This document shows, piece after piece, positions 21,643 to 32,497 of a DNA stretch of 64,000 nt. Numbering within the stretch: the stretch's first letter is position 1; each line of letters starts with the position of its first letter. Below the pieces are notes generated by a model. It had not been told where the DNA came from and searched no databases. It worked only from the letters and a program-made list of their open reading frames with translations. A program made the position numbers and the translations under genes. This DNA comes from Anastatus disparis (Eukaryota > Arthropoda > Insecta > Hymenoptera > Eupelmidae), in contig JAFFSR010000291.1 in NCBI GenBank assembly GCA_017163975.1, forward strand, positions 2,919,001 through 2,983,000, in the 5' to 3' direction.

Positions 21643-23359
21643 GGCATTCTTTGTGAATCGGTACCCCACCCCCTTTCTCCAAAATTGTAGTAGACTAGAA
21701 AAATTTTATGACGGCTTCAAATCTTCCTTTTATCATCTAGTTTCAGATACAGAGTGACGTTTTCGAAAATTCAATATGGTGGCTCCAATATGGTGGCCAA
21801 AATTTGGGAAGTTCGTAAAAATTTCTCGAAATTTCATGATAACTCGTTTAGTTTTGAATTTTTCGTTTTTTTCTCACTAAAAATGAATAGAGCACAAAAT
21901 TTTACATAGAAATATAGTATTATAGTCAAGGTCAAACCACATTTTGAAGGTTATTTTTTGCAATCCTTATTTTGAATCGCTTGGCTATTATTTCGACTGA
22001 AAACGGATCTTAAATCAGTAAGCTCTTACATTCTTGAGATCGCCGCTTACGATCCATATATCCATACGATTTCAGCATGTTTCGGTTAAAGTCAAACGGA
22101 GGTCAAACACCTCAATTCGAATAATATAATTTTTTTTACTTCTGATTCTGAATGAACGGGAAATTCCACGTCGAGATAAGTTTGGATCTCATAAGGAAAA
22201 GTCCCTATAAAGGTTATTTCAAGGTTATCCTGAGATCAAATCCTTTTGGTTTTCTCAACTGATATTTAGACTAAAAACGAGTCTCGGATAAGTCGACCTC
22301 CAATCACGACCCCAGCACGTTTGGGTTGTACTATGTTCTATGTCTAGTTTTAAGAATGAGACATAATTAATTATTTGATTTTGTGAATTATTCCGAAGGT
22401 TGACCGTAGATCATGAGAATTTTTTTCTACTCAGATTAATCATGATCCGTCATTTTTCAAGCTTACAGACATGTATTCGATGCTCCATATATATCTTCAT
22501 CGATGAAAGTCCTTATCTGCCCTCTAATCTGAATCTCTAGATAATGAATTAATAAATCAAATTATTACATTGTCGAATAAGAATAGAAAATTTAACGACA
22601 GGGACTGTTTCATGAAATTAGATAATCAGTCAAATGAATCTAAATTCTGTATCAATTAATCTTTATTCATAATCAATATACTATTATTACAAAATATACT
22701 TCTACAAATATAATAATACAATAGACAATAAGCACAAGTGACCTCAAACGGGAACAGGAAAAGTAAGGTTTCTAAAAAACAAAACGTTTTTTTGACAAAT
22801 TACATTTGTTCCATTTATTGTTTTAACATATTAACATACAGGATGAATTGTTTCGTTACTAATATTTTAGCTCTGATCTCATATGAGCATTTAAGTATCT
22901 TGACCTCCGTTTGACCTTAACCGAAACATGCTAAAATCGTATGGACATAAGGATCGTAAGCGGCGATCTCAAGAATGTGAGAGCTTACAGATTCAAGATC
23001 CGTTTTCGGCCGAAATAATAGCCAAGCGATTTAAAATAAGGATTGCAAAAAATAACCTTCAAAGTGTGGTTTGACCTTGACTATGATACCATATTTCTAT
23101 GTAAAATTTTGTGCTCTATTCATTTTTAGTGAGAAAAAAACGAAAAATTAAAAACTGAGCGAGTTATCATGAAATTTCGAAAAATTTTTACGAACTTCCC
23201 AAGTTTTGACCACCATATTGGAGCCACCGTATTGAATTTTCGAAAACGCCACTCGGTATCTGTAACTTGATGATAAGAGGAAGATTTTAAGCCATCGTAC
23301 AATTTTTTTAGTCCACTAAAATTTTGGAGTAAGGGGTACCGGTTCACAAAGAATGCCCC
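21641..23359. mobile_element. foldback element with GGGGCATTC termini in a TA microsatellite
   Basis: The termini are GGGGCATTCTTTGTGAATCGG and its reverse complement ending at 23359. Arms of about 470 bp (21641-22112 and about 22885-23359) pair with scattered mismatches, for example CATGTTTCGGTTAAAGTC near 22077 inverted near 22910. The spacer has no ORF. Both ends abut TA runs, so a TA target, as in Tc1/mariner-type elements, fits but cannot be proved within TA repeats. No transposase, so non-autonomous. Confidence 0.85.
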
Positions 23360-23384
23360 ATATATATATATATATATAATATGT

Positions 23385-23424
<40 letters not shown>
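23360..23424. repeat. (TA)n microsatellite, right of foldback
   Basis: TA runs interrupted by ATGTCATTT, directly after the foldback. Confidence 0.9.
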
Positions 23425-23426
<2 letters not shown>

Positions 23427-23556
23427 CGACACAATGCATATTGTAACAGGTAGTATTATGAGTCAATATTTAAAGAATATAAAATAAAGAAAAACATTGA
23501 AGCAACTAATTATCCTGTGATGCTTAATATACCAAGATATCGATAATGTAGATGAC

Positions 23557-23859
23557 TTGCAAACATTGACAAAAACAAGTACTGGATGTGTTTTGTATGT
23601 AACTGCCTCTGCAAGTAGCGAACCTAATACATTGTGTTGGGTAAGCAGGAAAGTAAACAGTGATGCTAAACGTCAACAAGGAAAAATGTATAATGTAAAT
23701 AATAAAGAATTTGAAATTTTGCAGAAAGAAAATATATACAATGACTTATTATCTTTGAACGAGGATTTTAATATTGATAATCTAATATTATACATAAATA
23801 ATAAAAGGTTGAACTCAAATCATGATAAGTCTTTGTTAAAAAACTTAAAATTAAACTGA
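23557..23859 (+). CDS. uncertain ORF upstream of LINE remnant
   Basis: The 100-residue frame has no domain I recognise. Its second half (NNKEFEILQKENIYNDLLSL) reads like plausible helical protein and lies just before the LINE endonuclease region, so it could be the tail of a degraded LINE ORF1. Low confidence that it is a gene. Confidence 0.25.
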   Translation: MQTLTKTSTGCVLYVTASASSEPNTLCWVSRKVNSDAKRQQGKMYNVNNKEFEILQKENIYNDLLSLNEDFNIDNLILYINNKRLNSNHDKSLLKNLKLN

Positions 23860-24371
23860 TTGTTATTGTGTGTTCTAAAACTTGGAGCGTAGAGTATTTT
23901 TAGTATTACTATCTACCTGGATATAAAATTTTTTATGATCATAGTAGGATGAATCAAGCTGATGATGTAGTTATATACATAAATGAAATTTTTAATGAGA
24001 AAACATTTACTAGTAATTATGGAAAGCTGGATATTCTACACTCTAAGCTCAGAATTAATAAAGTGAATATTGAGCTCTGAGCTGTGTATAGATCACGTGA
24101 TCTACCAAAGCCCAAATTTATACGGAATTTGAAAATTTTTTCATTTGGTTGTCAAAATATCAAAAATAATTTTATAATTGGAGATTTCAACATTAATTTG
24201 TTGAATCTAAATAGAATGAGCCAGGAACATCTAAATAATTTTCTGGAGAGAGGATATTCTTCTTATTTCCGGGAGGTTACAAGACCTTCAGATAGCGAAA
24301 AAGGAGGTTTTCTTGAGTTGACAATTTTTTAATTAAAACTAATGATCTCAGTATTTAATGTTTTAGATTAA

Positions 24372-25045
24372 CAAGGAGAGTATTTGACCTGCGGGAAACA
24401 GATTTGGCTGAAACTGCAGGATATGATTCTTTGATGAAAAAAAATGAACCCGTGTTTTTTCTTTTATGCTAATAGGCCATATAGGCGGAGATATAGACAT
24501 TTTTTCGAAAATGTAGAGAAAAGAACCATTTATAAGAACGTGAATAGCTAAACAACTAAAAATTTTACAGAAAAATGTATGAAAAATAGAAAAAAGTACA
24601 AGTTAAGAGCTTCAATTTAAACCTTATTGCATTAAAAAAGCTTCTGTAGTTCAGAAGTTGTACCTAATTGAAAATTACTACATATTTATTAATATTTTTA
24701 GCACGTAACATACCATCAAATTTTTATCTTATTTCATTAGCATTTTTTAATCGCTGTGACTTTTGAACCATATGAGATTTTTTAATGCAACAAAGCTTAA
24801 ATTAAAGTTTTTAATCTGTACTTTCTTTTATTCTTCATACAATTTTCTGTAAGAGTTTTAGTTGTTTAGTTATTCAAGTTCTTAAAAAGACTTCTTTTCA
24901 CTACATTTTCGAAGAAATGTTTATATCTCCGTCTACATGGCCTATTAGCACAAAAAAAAGAACACAGGTTCATTTTTTATAATAAAGAAATCATATCCTG
25001 CGGATTCAGCCAAATCCGTTTTCCGGAGGTCAAATACTCTCCTTG
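24372..25045. mobile_element. MITE with CAAGGAGAG termini, inserted in the LINE
   Basis: CAAGGAGAGTATTTGACC at the left and GGTCAAATACTCTCCTTG at the right are perfect inverted termini, and arms of about 290 bp pair with mismatches. Flanks are TAA (left) and CAA (right), probably a mutated 3-bp TWA-type duplication as made by PIF/Harbinger elements. Removing it rejoins the LINE endonuclease reading order. The same termini occur at 62745-63406. Confidence 0.8.
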
Positions 25046-25749
25046 CAAGTACATTTTTCCTGATCATCATCCTCTTTTTATAACTATGTTAGTGAGAAAG
25101 AAAGAACTATTTACCATAACATAAATTGCAAAAATTAAAGAGTGTAGCTAGCAGAATAAATTGGAATCAGTTTTTATTGTATGATCCTAATTTAGCTATT
25201 GAATTATTAATAGAAGAAATACAATGTTGCATTAAGAAATCTAGATATAATTGTACTAATAGTAAAAATAAATCTAGGAACATTCCTAGAAAATTATGGA
25301 TAACTAAAGCTATTATGAATTCTTGTTCAACTTAAAAACAATTATATAAAATATGAAAATTGGATCCTGCCAATGAAGACTCAACACAAAAAATATGTCA
25401 AGGTTTTGAATAAGGTAATAGTTAATGCGACGATTAAATATGAAAGTTATGTAATAGAAAAAAATAGTAGCAATGAAAAAAAACATGGAACATAATAAAT
25501 CAAAAAGTAGGCAAAAACTCTAGAAAAATAGTTACATTAAACATTTAATACATGATAATATCATAATAGATAAGCTTGATAGTATTGCTAATTATTTAAA
25601 TAAGTATTTTTGCGAAATTGATATAAATTTTAGCAAGAGAATATGTACACCTAGTAATAATATTTTTAAAATGTCAAATATACGTCAGTACAGTATTTTT
25701 ATAAAATCAACGAGTAAGAAAGAAACTAAAGATCAAATTAATAATTTAA

Positions 25750-26146
25750 GGGGTGTCCTCATACCGGCACAGAGATCTACCTTATCTACATTTGAATTAT
25801 GCATTTTAATAAAAATCTAATTATTTTTGACTAAAATTCATAAAAAAGGCACATTCTTAACATTCTAAAGAATTTATTGCAACGTCTAAAGACAGAATAA
25901 AAGTGAAAATGAAGACAAAAACTGCATAATACGATTATTCATAGCTACATTGAAAAGTTGATCGTATTAAGCAGTTTTCGCCTTTATTTTTACCCTTATA
26001 TTGTCTTTTAACGTTGCAATAAATTCTTTGGCATGTTAAGAATGTGCCTCTCCTACGAATTTCAGTCATGAACAGTTAAATTTTTATTAAAATTCATAAT
26101 TTAAATGTAGATAAGGTAGAACTCTATGTCGGTATGAGGATTGCCC
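25750..26146. mobile_element. TTAA-flanked MITE inserted in the LINE RT
   Basis: TTAA (25746-25749) precedes GGGGTGTCCTCATACCGGCA, and ...GGTATGAGGATTGCCC is followed by TTAA (26147-26150). The arms pair over most of the 397 bp. Excision at TTAA restores the LINE reading INNLKDKAGVIDG, so the insertion site is certain. TTAA duplication is the mark of piggyBac-type transposition. Confidence 0.85.
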
Positions 26147-26756
26147 TTAAAAGATAAAGCTGGTGTTATTGACGGTATTCACTTTATGATCTTAAAAGTT
26201 ATTTCTGATTGCATATCTGAACCATTGACATATATTTTCAATATATGCATAGAATTGTCAATATGGCCAGATATATTAAAAATGTCTGAAATAGTCCCAA
26301 TTTTTAAATTAAATGATAAAAGTAACCCAAAAAATTATAGGTCTGTATCTTTAATCTAAAATGTAGCCAAAATATTTGAGAGAATTATCTATCCCAGGAT
26401 TTTTTAATTTTTGAAGAAATATAAAATATTGTCCTCAAAGCAATTTGGATTTATTAGAAGACTTGGAACTAAGAATATTTTAGCCTTCATAACTAATGTG
26501 ATATACAAGTGTCTGGATAAAAGTAAACCAATTATTGTGAGTTTTCTTGACTTAGCTAAAGCATTTGTTACTGTAAATCATGAAATATTGTTAAGAAAGT
26601 TGTAATTGTAGAAAATAAAGAGTATAAAAGTAAATGATGTTACAAGTGGATACAGTTAAATAAAAACTGGCGTACCACAGGATACTATACTTGGCTCGCT
26701 ACTATTTATCTTTTATGTGAACGATCTTTTACGAGAAATTACTGAGAATAATATAG

Positions 26757-26934
26757 TCACGGTGGTCCTCGATTAATTTTAACCGTGAAGTCTTTGCACC
26801 TCCGATTTTCTTTTTGGATATGATTCTAAACATATTTAGGATCAAATTCTAACAAAAATCAAAATCGAAGAATGAGCACTTTTTTATTTATTCAATTTTT
26901 TTTATTTTTTATTTTTTTTAGATTTTTTTATTGA
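26757..26934. repeat. junction segment with inverted 15-mer and small hairpin
   Basis: GTCACGGTGGTCCTC at 26757-26771 is the exact reverse complement of 27155-27169, which lies in the R1 ORF2 3' end. Next, CTCCGATTTTCTTTTTGG and its imperfect complement TTTTTGTTAGAATTTG-like sequence form a hairpin at about 26800-26872. A T-rich stretch (26880-26935) follows, equivalent to a poly(A) tail for the minus-strand R1 element. Confidence 0.5.
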
Positions 26935-26949
26935 TATTTTATGAAATTA

Positions 26950-27150
26950 TGGGTATGCGGGGTTGCTAGGCCAAAGGACTGTGCAGTCCCCCTGCATATT
27001 TGCATTTCTTCATTCTCTCTTGCATCCACACATTCACTATATCATTTGCTCAGCTCGTGTACGTGGGGTCGCTAGGCCCAAAGACATTTATCTTCCTGCG
27101 TATTTGTATTACTCATCCATTCACAATAAACATCCTTCCTCTTTTTTTTT
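26950..27150 (-). repeat. imperfect duplication in the R1 3' UTR
   Basis: GGGGTTGCTAGGCCAAAG... with CTGCATATTTGCATT (26957-27010) and GGGGTCGCTAGGCCCAAAG... with CTGCGTATTTGTATT (27066-27110) are diverged direct copies about 108 bp apart. Repeated 3' UTR modules occur in several LINEs. Function not known here. Confidence 0.6.
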
Positions 27151-29852
27151 CTTTGAGGACCACCGTGACAAAGGTCACCACCGCTGACCAGTTTTGTACG
27201 TCTTCCAGCATCCAGTCTACACTGTTGTCTGGTGTTAAATCTCCAGTCCGTCTTTGTAACGTTTGTCTGTCGGAGTCCCATCGCGAGCATTCGAAGAACG
27301 TATGCTCAGTGTCGTCCCTGTCGTGTCTGCGAAGGGTACAGCCAGCATGCTGCACCTTGCCTCTCTGGTGCAGGTACCGCCTGAAGTAGCTGTGTTCGGT
27401 CGAGAATTGGGTAAGGTAGAAATTCACCTCCCCAAAAGTCCGTTGGGTCCCTGTACGTCCATCAGTCGCTTTCGGTACTTTCGAACGCGAAGCACGTCGG
27501 CCCACATTTCTGTCCCGTACAACATGATCGAGTGGGTCGTGGTCATCAGCAGCAGTCTTTTACTCTGTTTCGGTCCGTACGTGTTTGTCATGAGGCGGCC
27601 CAGCATGGACGTCAGTCTTGTCGCTTTGTCGAACACCCTCTGAATATGCGGCCAAAAAGTGAGCCTGGTATCCAGGGTGACTCCTAGGTATTTTAGGCAA
27701 TCTACCGTCTTCGTCCTTTTCGTACAAACTGTCATTGGAATGAGCGTGGGTATACACCTTCCTGTCAGTAACATCAGTTCCGTCTTGTTTAGTGCCAGTG
27801 ACAGTCCATGTTCTGTCATCCACCTGCCGACCCGCCTCATGACTCTGTTCAGTGTCAGTTGTGCTAATTCTGTAGTCCTTTGGACGATCACCACCGCCAC
27901 GTCATCAGCGCAAGCGACAAGCAACGCGCCCTCGAGCATCTCCAGTCTTAGCATGCTGTCGTAGTCTACGTTCCAAATGTCTGGTCCCAGTATCGAACCC
28001 TGTGCGACCCCCGCAGTTATTGGTCTGCATATCTGTCCTTCCGTCGTCTCATACGTTATACATCTGTTACGCAAGTAATCTTCCACTACCCTCATCAAGT
28101 AATCCGGCACCTCGAAAGACCTATAGGCCTCGAGGATATCGGAGAACCTGGTAACGTTGAAGGCGTTCTTTGCGTTTAGCGTGCCAAGCAGTACAACAAG
28201 TCTACGTCTGTGGTCAATCAGTGCTGTCCTTCTAGAAGGCTCAAGAACCTCCCGCATAGCATTCACCGTCGATCGACCTTTGCGGAAGCCATACTGGTTG
28301 TCCGAGAGACCTCCTGCCCTGTCTATCACGTCCATCAGTCTGTTTTTTAATAATAGTTCTAAAATCTTTCCTGCCGTGTCTAAGAGGCACAATGGCCTGT
28401 AGGAATTCGGCGCATTTGGCTCTCGCTTTCCTTTATAGAGGAAAACCAGTTTTTCCAACGCGTGCTGGAAATCCCCGTCCGTAAACATTCGTTTTACATG
28501 TCCAGGAGCAGACGTGGCCTGCCTAAGGCGACCTGCCGGAGGATCTCTCCTGGAATGCCGTCCGGTCCTGGCGCTTTTCCGGGTCTCAGAGAGGCGGTAG
28601 CTTCCAGCAATTCCGCCTCTGTGAACTCTGGAACTGCTTGGCTTCGATAGTCGACCGGCCCCTCCGTAACCGGATGGTTTGGAAACAGCCCGTCCACTAA
28701 CGTCGCCATCGACTGTCCGTCTCCGTGTACTGGAGGACCAAGTGCCCCCAGTTTCTGGGTAACCAGCTTGTAGCCCATACCCCAAGGGTCACGGTCCACC
28801 TCTTCACACAATCGTCTCCAGCATCGCCTCTTACTATTTTATATGGCGTTCGTCAGGGTCTTCTTAGCGTCTTTGTACGTCTGTGCGAACGTTGTTACGT
28901 CAGCCTGTCCTCTTTTTCGTGCTCTGTACAGTCCTCGTCTGTGTCTTATGCACGTACGTCGTAGGGAGCTTATCTCGTCCATCCACCAGTATGCTGCCGG
29001 TTTATTATGTCGGGGTACGATGCGTGGCATAGTAGCCTCACATAGGCGAACCATAGCGGTCATCATCCTGTTCACAATAAACTCCGTCCTCTGTTTGTCA
29101 GTCAGGTCCGTCGGGATGCTTTCAGAAGGCGCAACCGTTTCCAGTAGCATCCTCCGAAACAGAGCCCTGTCCTGTTTGTTGAGGTTCCACCGCAAGAGTC
29201 TCACCGTAATGTTTCGTGACGTATCTGTCCGTTCTGTCACTTCAAAGGTGATGCACTGGTGATCGCTGGCCGTATATTCCTCGAGCACCCACCATCCCTT
29301 TATCCGCGTCTCCGAGTCTTCTGTTGTCAACGTCACGTCGAGTATTGAGTATCTAAAACCCGGTCGTCTGCACGTAAAAACCTGTCCTCTGTTTGCTACT
29401 GTCAGTTCCAGCCTTGCGGCCATCTCCAACATCAGTCGTTTGCGTCTATCTGTAGTTGTCATACCCCACTTGATCGCCCTGGAGTTAAGGTCACCGGCAA
29501 CCACAAGATGCCCCGATAGATCTCTGAAGCCGTCCTCCAGAGCCACGATTTTATTTTCGAATTCTCTAGCCGTACAGTTTGGTGGGAGATATATACTAAC
29601 GTAAGTGACATCTCTCACCCTCGCCTACACGTAGTCCTCTCCCGCGCCGGAAACCAAAGGACCCCTTGAGCGCACGCCTCTAACCCAGATGGCCGACAAG
29701 CCCGACGCGCTCGAAAGCCATGTCTGTTAGCATAAGTCGCGGTACTGTTTACTAATTATAAGTACATCTGCGTTCCGTTCTGTCGCGATTTGGTCCAGCA
29801 AAAGCTGAGCCGCTTCGCATCTGTTTAAGTTAACTTGTAGCGTCACGGTCAT
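27113..29852 (-). pseudogene. R1-like ORF2 (endonuclease-reverse transcriptase), broken
   Basis: The start ATG at 29852 overlaps the ORF1 stop as ATGA. Endonuclease (29852-28842): MTVTLQVNLNRC, HLVVAGDLNSRAIKWG, SILDVTL and YTASDHQ, with two in-frame stops in its first 80 codons. RT begins in the frame 28811-28494 (LRPGKAPGPDGIPGEIL) and shifts to the frame ending 27424 (NSYRPLCLLDTAGKILE, QYGFRKGRST, GVAQGSILGPDIWN). The box usually ending in an Asp (LDVKNAFN) reads LNAKNAFN, and the YADD box reads CADD. Another frameshift leads to the C-terminal module (27505-27113) with AGCTLRRHDRDDTEHTFFEC, a CCHC typical of the clade. At least three stops, two frameshifts and two altered catalytic boxes make it inactive. 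Confidence 0.85.
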
Positions 29853-31183
29853 GTCGTAGTCTGCTTTCTCCGCTTCTCCAGCTCAGCCCGGAAGACGACA
29901 CACGTTCCGGAACCCGGCACATGAGCGCATCCCTTGAGCCTCGCCTCCGTGCAGAGATAGCACAGCGGGTTTTCCTCGGTGCACCCTCCGCTGGTATGTC
30001 CCGTCCGTCCACACCTACGGCACAGTCTGCTTCTGCCAGTATCCTTGCAGTCTCGTCGTTTGTGTCCGAAGCCGAAACATCTGTAGCACCTCGGTACCAT
30101 TAGTCTCGTCCGTATACGGCAGTTCTTCCAACCTATTTTGATCCGGCCCTTCTGAAGCAGGATTCGAGCGGCGCTCTCCTCCACGCCACAGACGGCCATA
30201 CAAACGTTTTGTTTGTTGGGACCGAAGATATGCGGCTTCGGGTCCCACGCTGTCCCTGTCTCCCGTCTTATTGCGTTAGTAACGTCTTGTGCCTCTGTAA
30301 TACAGTCCAGATCAAGAATCTCGATCTGCACTTTCGGCGTCAAGTCCCGCACTGTTCCGTCGTTCCCCAGTGCTTGCTTGATCTGCTGTTCGAATTGCAG
30401 TCTGTCTTCCGTCTTACATCGTAACCTGATCAGCAGACCGTCGTCCTTCGTCTGTCGACAGCCTTGCACCTGCACCTTGGTCTCGTCAGTCTTGACATCC
30501 TGTTTGAGCTTACGCAGAGCGTCAACGTACGTCATGTTGGCGGGTAGTTCAACCAAGACGGCGCCGATGTCGTTGCGTGCACTCTGCTTCCATCTGGACT
30601 GTCTGCGGCCGGTCTTTTTCTTCCGTTTCGTCTCGTCCTTCTGAGTTCTCTGGTCACTCGGTTCTTTCGTACCGTCCTCAGGTACCGTACTTTCGGTCCT
30701 AGTCTTGCGTTTGGCACTGACCTTTTTCCATCCAGAATCTTCGCCAACCCTTTGAAAGGCCGTCGACTGCTCTAGGCTGGCACCAGTCGGCTCTCTTTTC
30801 CGCTTCTGGACCTCAGCAGCAGCCGTCGCCGTATTTATCCGCTGCACAGTCATTCTTTCACATTCGGCCATTACCGCCTCACATGCATCTTTGATGACAG
30901 GCCATTCATCCGAGATTCCGGTGCTCATGGACCTTACTCTGCATTTCACTGCTTCCATCTTAGCCATCGATGCCGAGATCCTCTGAATCTGCTCCTTGAT
31001 GATATCAGGAGGCGATCGTTCATGCCCTTCATTTTCCCCGCTTGAGTTTTTTAAACACACCCGCGAGGCCAAGTCGGCCGCCTCTGAGGTATGTGGGCCT
31101 GGGGTGCCCGGAGCGCTGATGGATGCTGAAAGCTCAAATTCTTTCGTGGACATCAGCATATTTGTTTTATCTTTCTCCTTCAT
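29849..31183 (-). CDS. R1-like ORF1 (Gag-like nucleic-acid-binding protein)
   Basis: This 444-residue frame is intact. The N-terminal third is charged and helical, followed by a basic region (about 150-200, KRKTRTEST, KRKKKTGRRQSRWK). The middle resembles the RRM-like part of R1-clade ORF1 (AVLVELPANMTYVDALRKLK). The C terminus has two CX2CX4HX4C knuckles, CYRCFGFGHKRRDC and CRRCGRTGHTSGGC, then a third Cys/His cluster (CYLC...C..H...C). Proteins of this kind bind element RNA and help target the RNP to the nucleus. Its stop TGA overlaps the ORF2 ATG (ATGA at 29852-29849), suggesting termination-reinitiation, which is known for the clade member SART1. Unlike ORF2 it has no disabling change I can see. 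Confidence 0.85.
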   Translation of the reverse strand: MKEKDKTNMLMSTKEFELSASISAPGTPGPHTSEAADLASRVCLKNSSGENEGHERSPPDIIKEQIQRISASMAKMEAVKCRVRSMSTGISDEWPVIKDACEAVMAECERMTVQRINTATAAAEVQKRKREPTGASLEQSTAFQRVGEDSGWKKVSAKRKTRTESTVPEDGTKEPSDQRTQKDETKRKKKTGRRQSRWKQSARNDIGAVLVELPANMTYVDALRKLKQDVKTDETKVQVQGCRQTKDDGLLIRLRCKTEDRLQFEQQIKQALGNDGTVRDLTPKVQIEILDLDCITEAQDVTNAIRRETGTAWDPKPHIFGPNKQNVCMAVCGVEESAARILLQKGRIKIGWKNCRIRTRLMVPRCYRCFGFGHKRRDCKDTGRSRLCRRCGRTGHTSGGCTEENPLCYLCTEARLKGCAHVPGSGTCVVFRAELEKRRKQTTT

Positions 31184-31625
31184 CTTTTCTCGTGTAATGT
31201 GTTCGTGATCAAGAATCTACTCCCGGTAAGGTCCAGCTCGTGCACCGTCCGTCAGCCTCCCCCCTTAACTTACCTTATTATTCATGTTAATTATAACGTT
31301 TGTTCAACCTGGAGACAAGTTTAGTAAAATTTCCATTAATTATATGTTGTAACTAATTCTTATAATTTATTTATAATTTCAATAAACAAAAAAATAATTA
31401 TTAATAATTGCAAATATTTGTAAAGTGATAATAATTGTGTACTCGATTTTTTTTATATTTCTTTGTTTTTCATGCAAAAAAATTTTGTCATCATTAAATA
31501 TATTTTTATTTTCTATCTAATAATAAACTACCAAGATTTTTATGTAAGGAATATTTTTATAATATTATAGAAAAATTGATATAAAAATTGCTTTTTAATT
31601 GGAACTATTTTTATTTTCCATTTAA

Positions 31626-32006
31626 CAGGGGGCCAAATTATCTGTCTTTGTCTAATAGCTTTTTTCATCATTTATATAGACACCATCCGTTGTAGCAAGA
31701 AAAAAATAGTAGCCTCCACTAGATATTAGTATGATAAGTAAATTTTATAATAGCAATCAAATTATTTTATCGCATACTTTTTGAATAATATGAGACCTAC
31801 CAAAAAAGATGGGTTATATTCTAGTTTGTTAGTAGGTCTCATATTATTAAAAAACTACGCGATAAAAGAATTTTCTGGTAATTACAAAATTTACTTACTA
31901 TACTAATATCTAGCGGGGGTCACTATTTTTTTCTTGTTACATCGGATAGTGTTTATATAAATGATGAAAAACTCTATTAGACAAAGACAGATGGTTCGGC
32001 CTGCTT
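31626..32006. mobile_element. TTAA-flanked MITE
   Basis: TTAA (31622-31625), then CAGGGGGCCAAATTATCTGTC; the right end is GACAGATGGTTCGGCCTGCT with TTAA at 32007-32010. Inner words CTTTGTCTAATAG and CTATTAGACAAAG are exact complements, and AGTAGGTCTCATATTAT is mirrored near the centre. The right TTAA is shared with the next MITE. Confidence 0.8.
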
Positions 32007-32010
32007 TTAA

Positions 32011-32384
32011 GAGGAGGTCGAGTATATCTGTCCTTTCCTAATCAAAGAATTGATCTTTTTACAAAAACTAATAATTTTAGCAAAAAATAAAAAAGCCGCA
32101 TCCCGTATAAAAAAAGAATATTTTCATTGATGAGGAAGAATTGATGTTATCGCTTCGTTTACAAGAAAACTTTGAAAAACTTGAAACATAAAGTTCCGGT
32201 AAACAATTCGGTTTCTCAAGGTATTCTTGAAAACGAAGCAATAAAATTAATTCTTTCTTATCAAAGAAAATTTTGCTTTTTTTGATACGAGATGCAGTTT
32301 TCTCTTTATTTTTTGCTAAAATTATTGGTTTTTGCAAAAAATTGATTCTTTGATTACAAAAGGACAGAGATACGTGACCCCTTC
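32011..32384. mobile_element. TTAA-flanked MITE, GAGGAGGTC family, copy 1
   Basis: It begins GAGGAGGTCGAGTATATCTG directly after the shared TTAA and ends ...CAGAGATACGTGACCCCTTC before TTAA (32385-32388). Most of its length is inverted repeat (AGCCGCATC.. / ..GATGCAG, AAAACGAAGC). Its two termini carry different variants: GTCGAGTATATC on the left and, in inverse orientation, GTCACGTATCTC on the right. Confidence 0.8.
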
Positions 32385-32497
32385 TTAATTATAAAATACA
32401 AATATATATCGAAAAAATTATAAAATAAGAGAATAAAATTTATGGAAAAAGGATTTTCAAAATGGCAAAAATTTGATTTTTTATCATTTTAAGTTAA

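Larger units (their letters stand above)
23860..26757 (+). pseudogene. decayed Jockey/CR1-type LINE ORF2 interrupted by two MITEs
   Basis: Endonuclease: LPGYKIFYDHSRMNQADDVV at about 23919, then AVYRSRDLPKPKF and NFIIGDFNINLLNLNRM (24084-24332), the APE GDFN motif. After the first MITE, FPDHHPLFITML (about 25050) is the APE SDH-type motif. A linker ORF (25126-25335) contains INWNQFLL and PRKLWITKAIMNSC. RT: after the second MITE come KAGVIDGIHFMILKV and PIFKLNDKSNPKNYRSVSLI (26141-26359). Then SFLDLAKAFVTVNHEILLRKL (26411-26605) carries the first catalytic Asp region, and GVPQDTILGSLLFIFYVNDL follows (about 26670). The copy stops near 26757, before the YADD box. Stops and frameshifts throughout show it is dead. 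The segment order is exactly that of a Jockey/CR1-like ORF2. Confidence 0.8.
26935..31265 (-). mobile_element. R1-clade non-LTR retrotransposon, inactive copy
   Basis: On the minus strand: 5' UTR (about 31265-31184), ORF1 with zinc knuckles (31183-29849), ORF2 with APE, RT and a C-terminal CCHC domain (29852-27113), then a 3' UTR ending at T-rich plus-strand sequence near 26935. Base composition is close to balanced, in sharp contrast to its AT-rich surroundings. The domain order and ORF1 knuckle pattern are those of the R1 clade (R1, TRAS, SART, Waldo), in which many members target specific sites. The insertion site here is not a recognised rDNA or telomere sequence. ORF2 carries several stops and frameshifts. 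Confidence 0.85.

Noticed and set aside
27000..30748. Several plus- and minus-strand ORFs of 60-140 residues over the R1 element
   Set aside because: Shadows of the GC-rich R1 coding frames, which have few stops in other frames.
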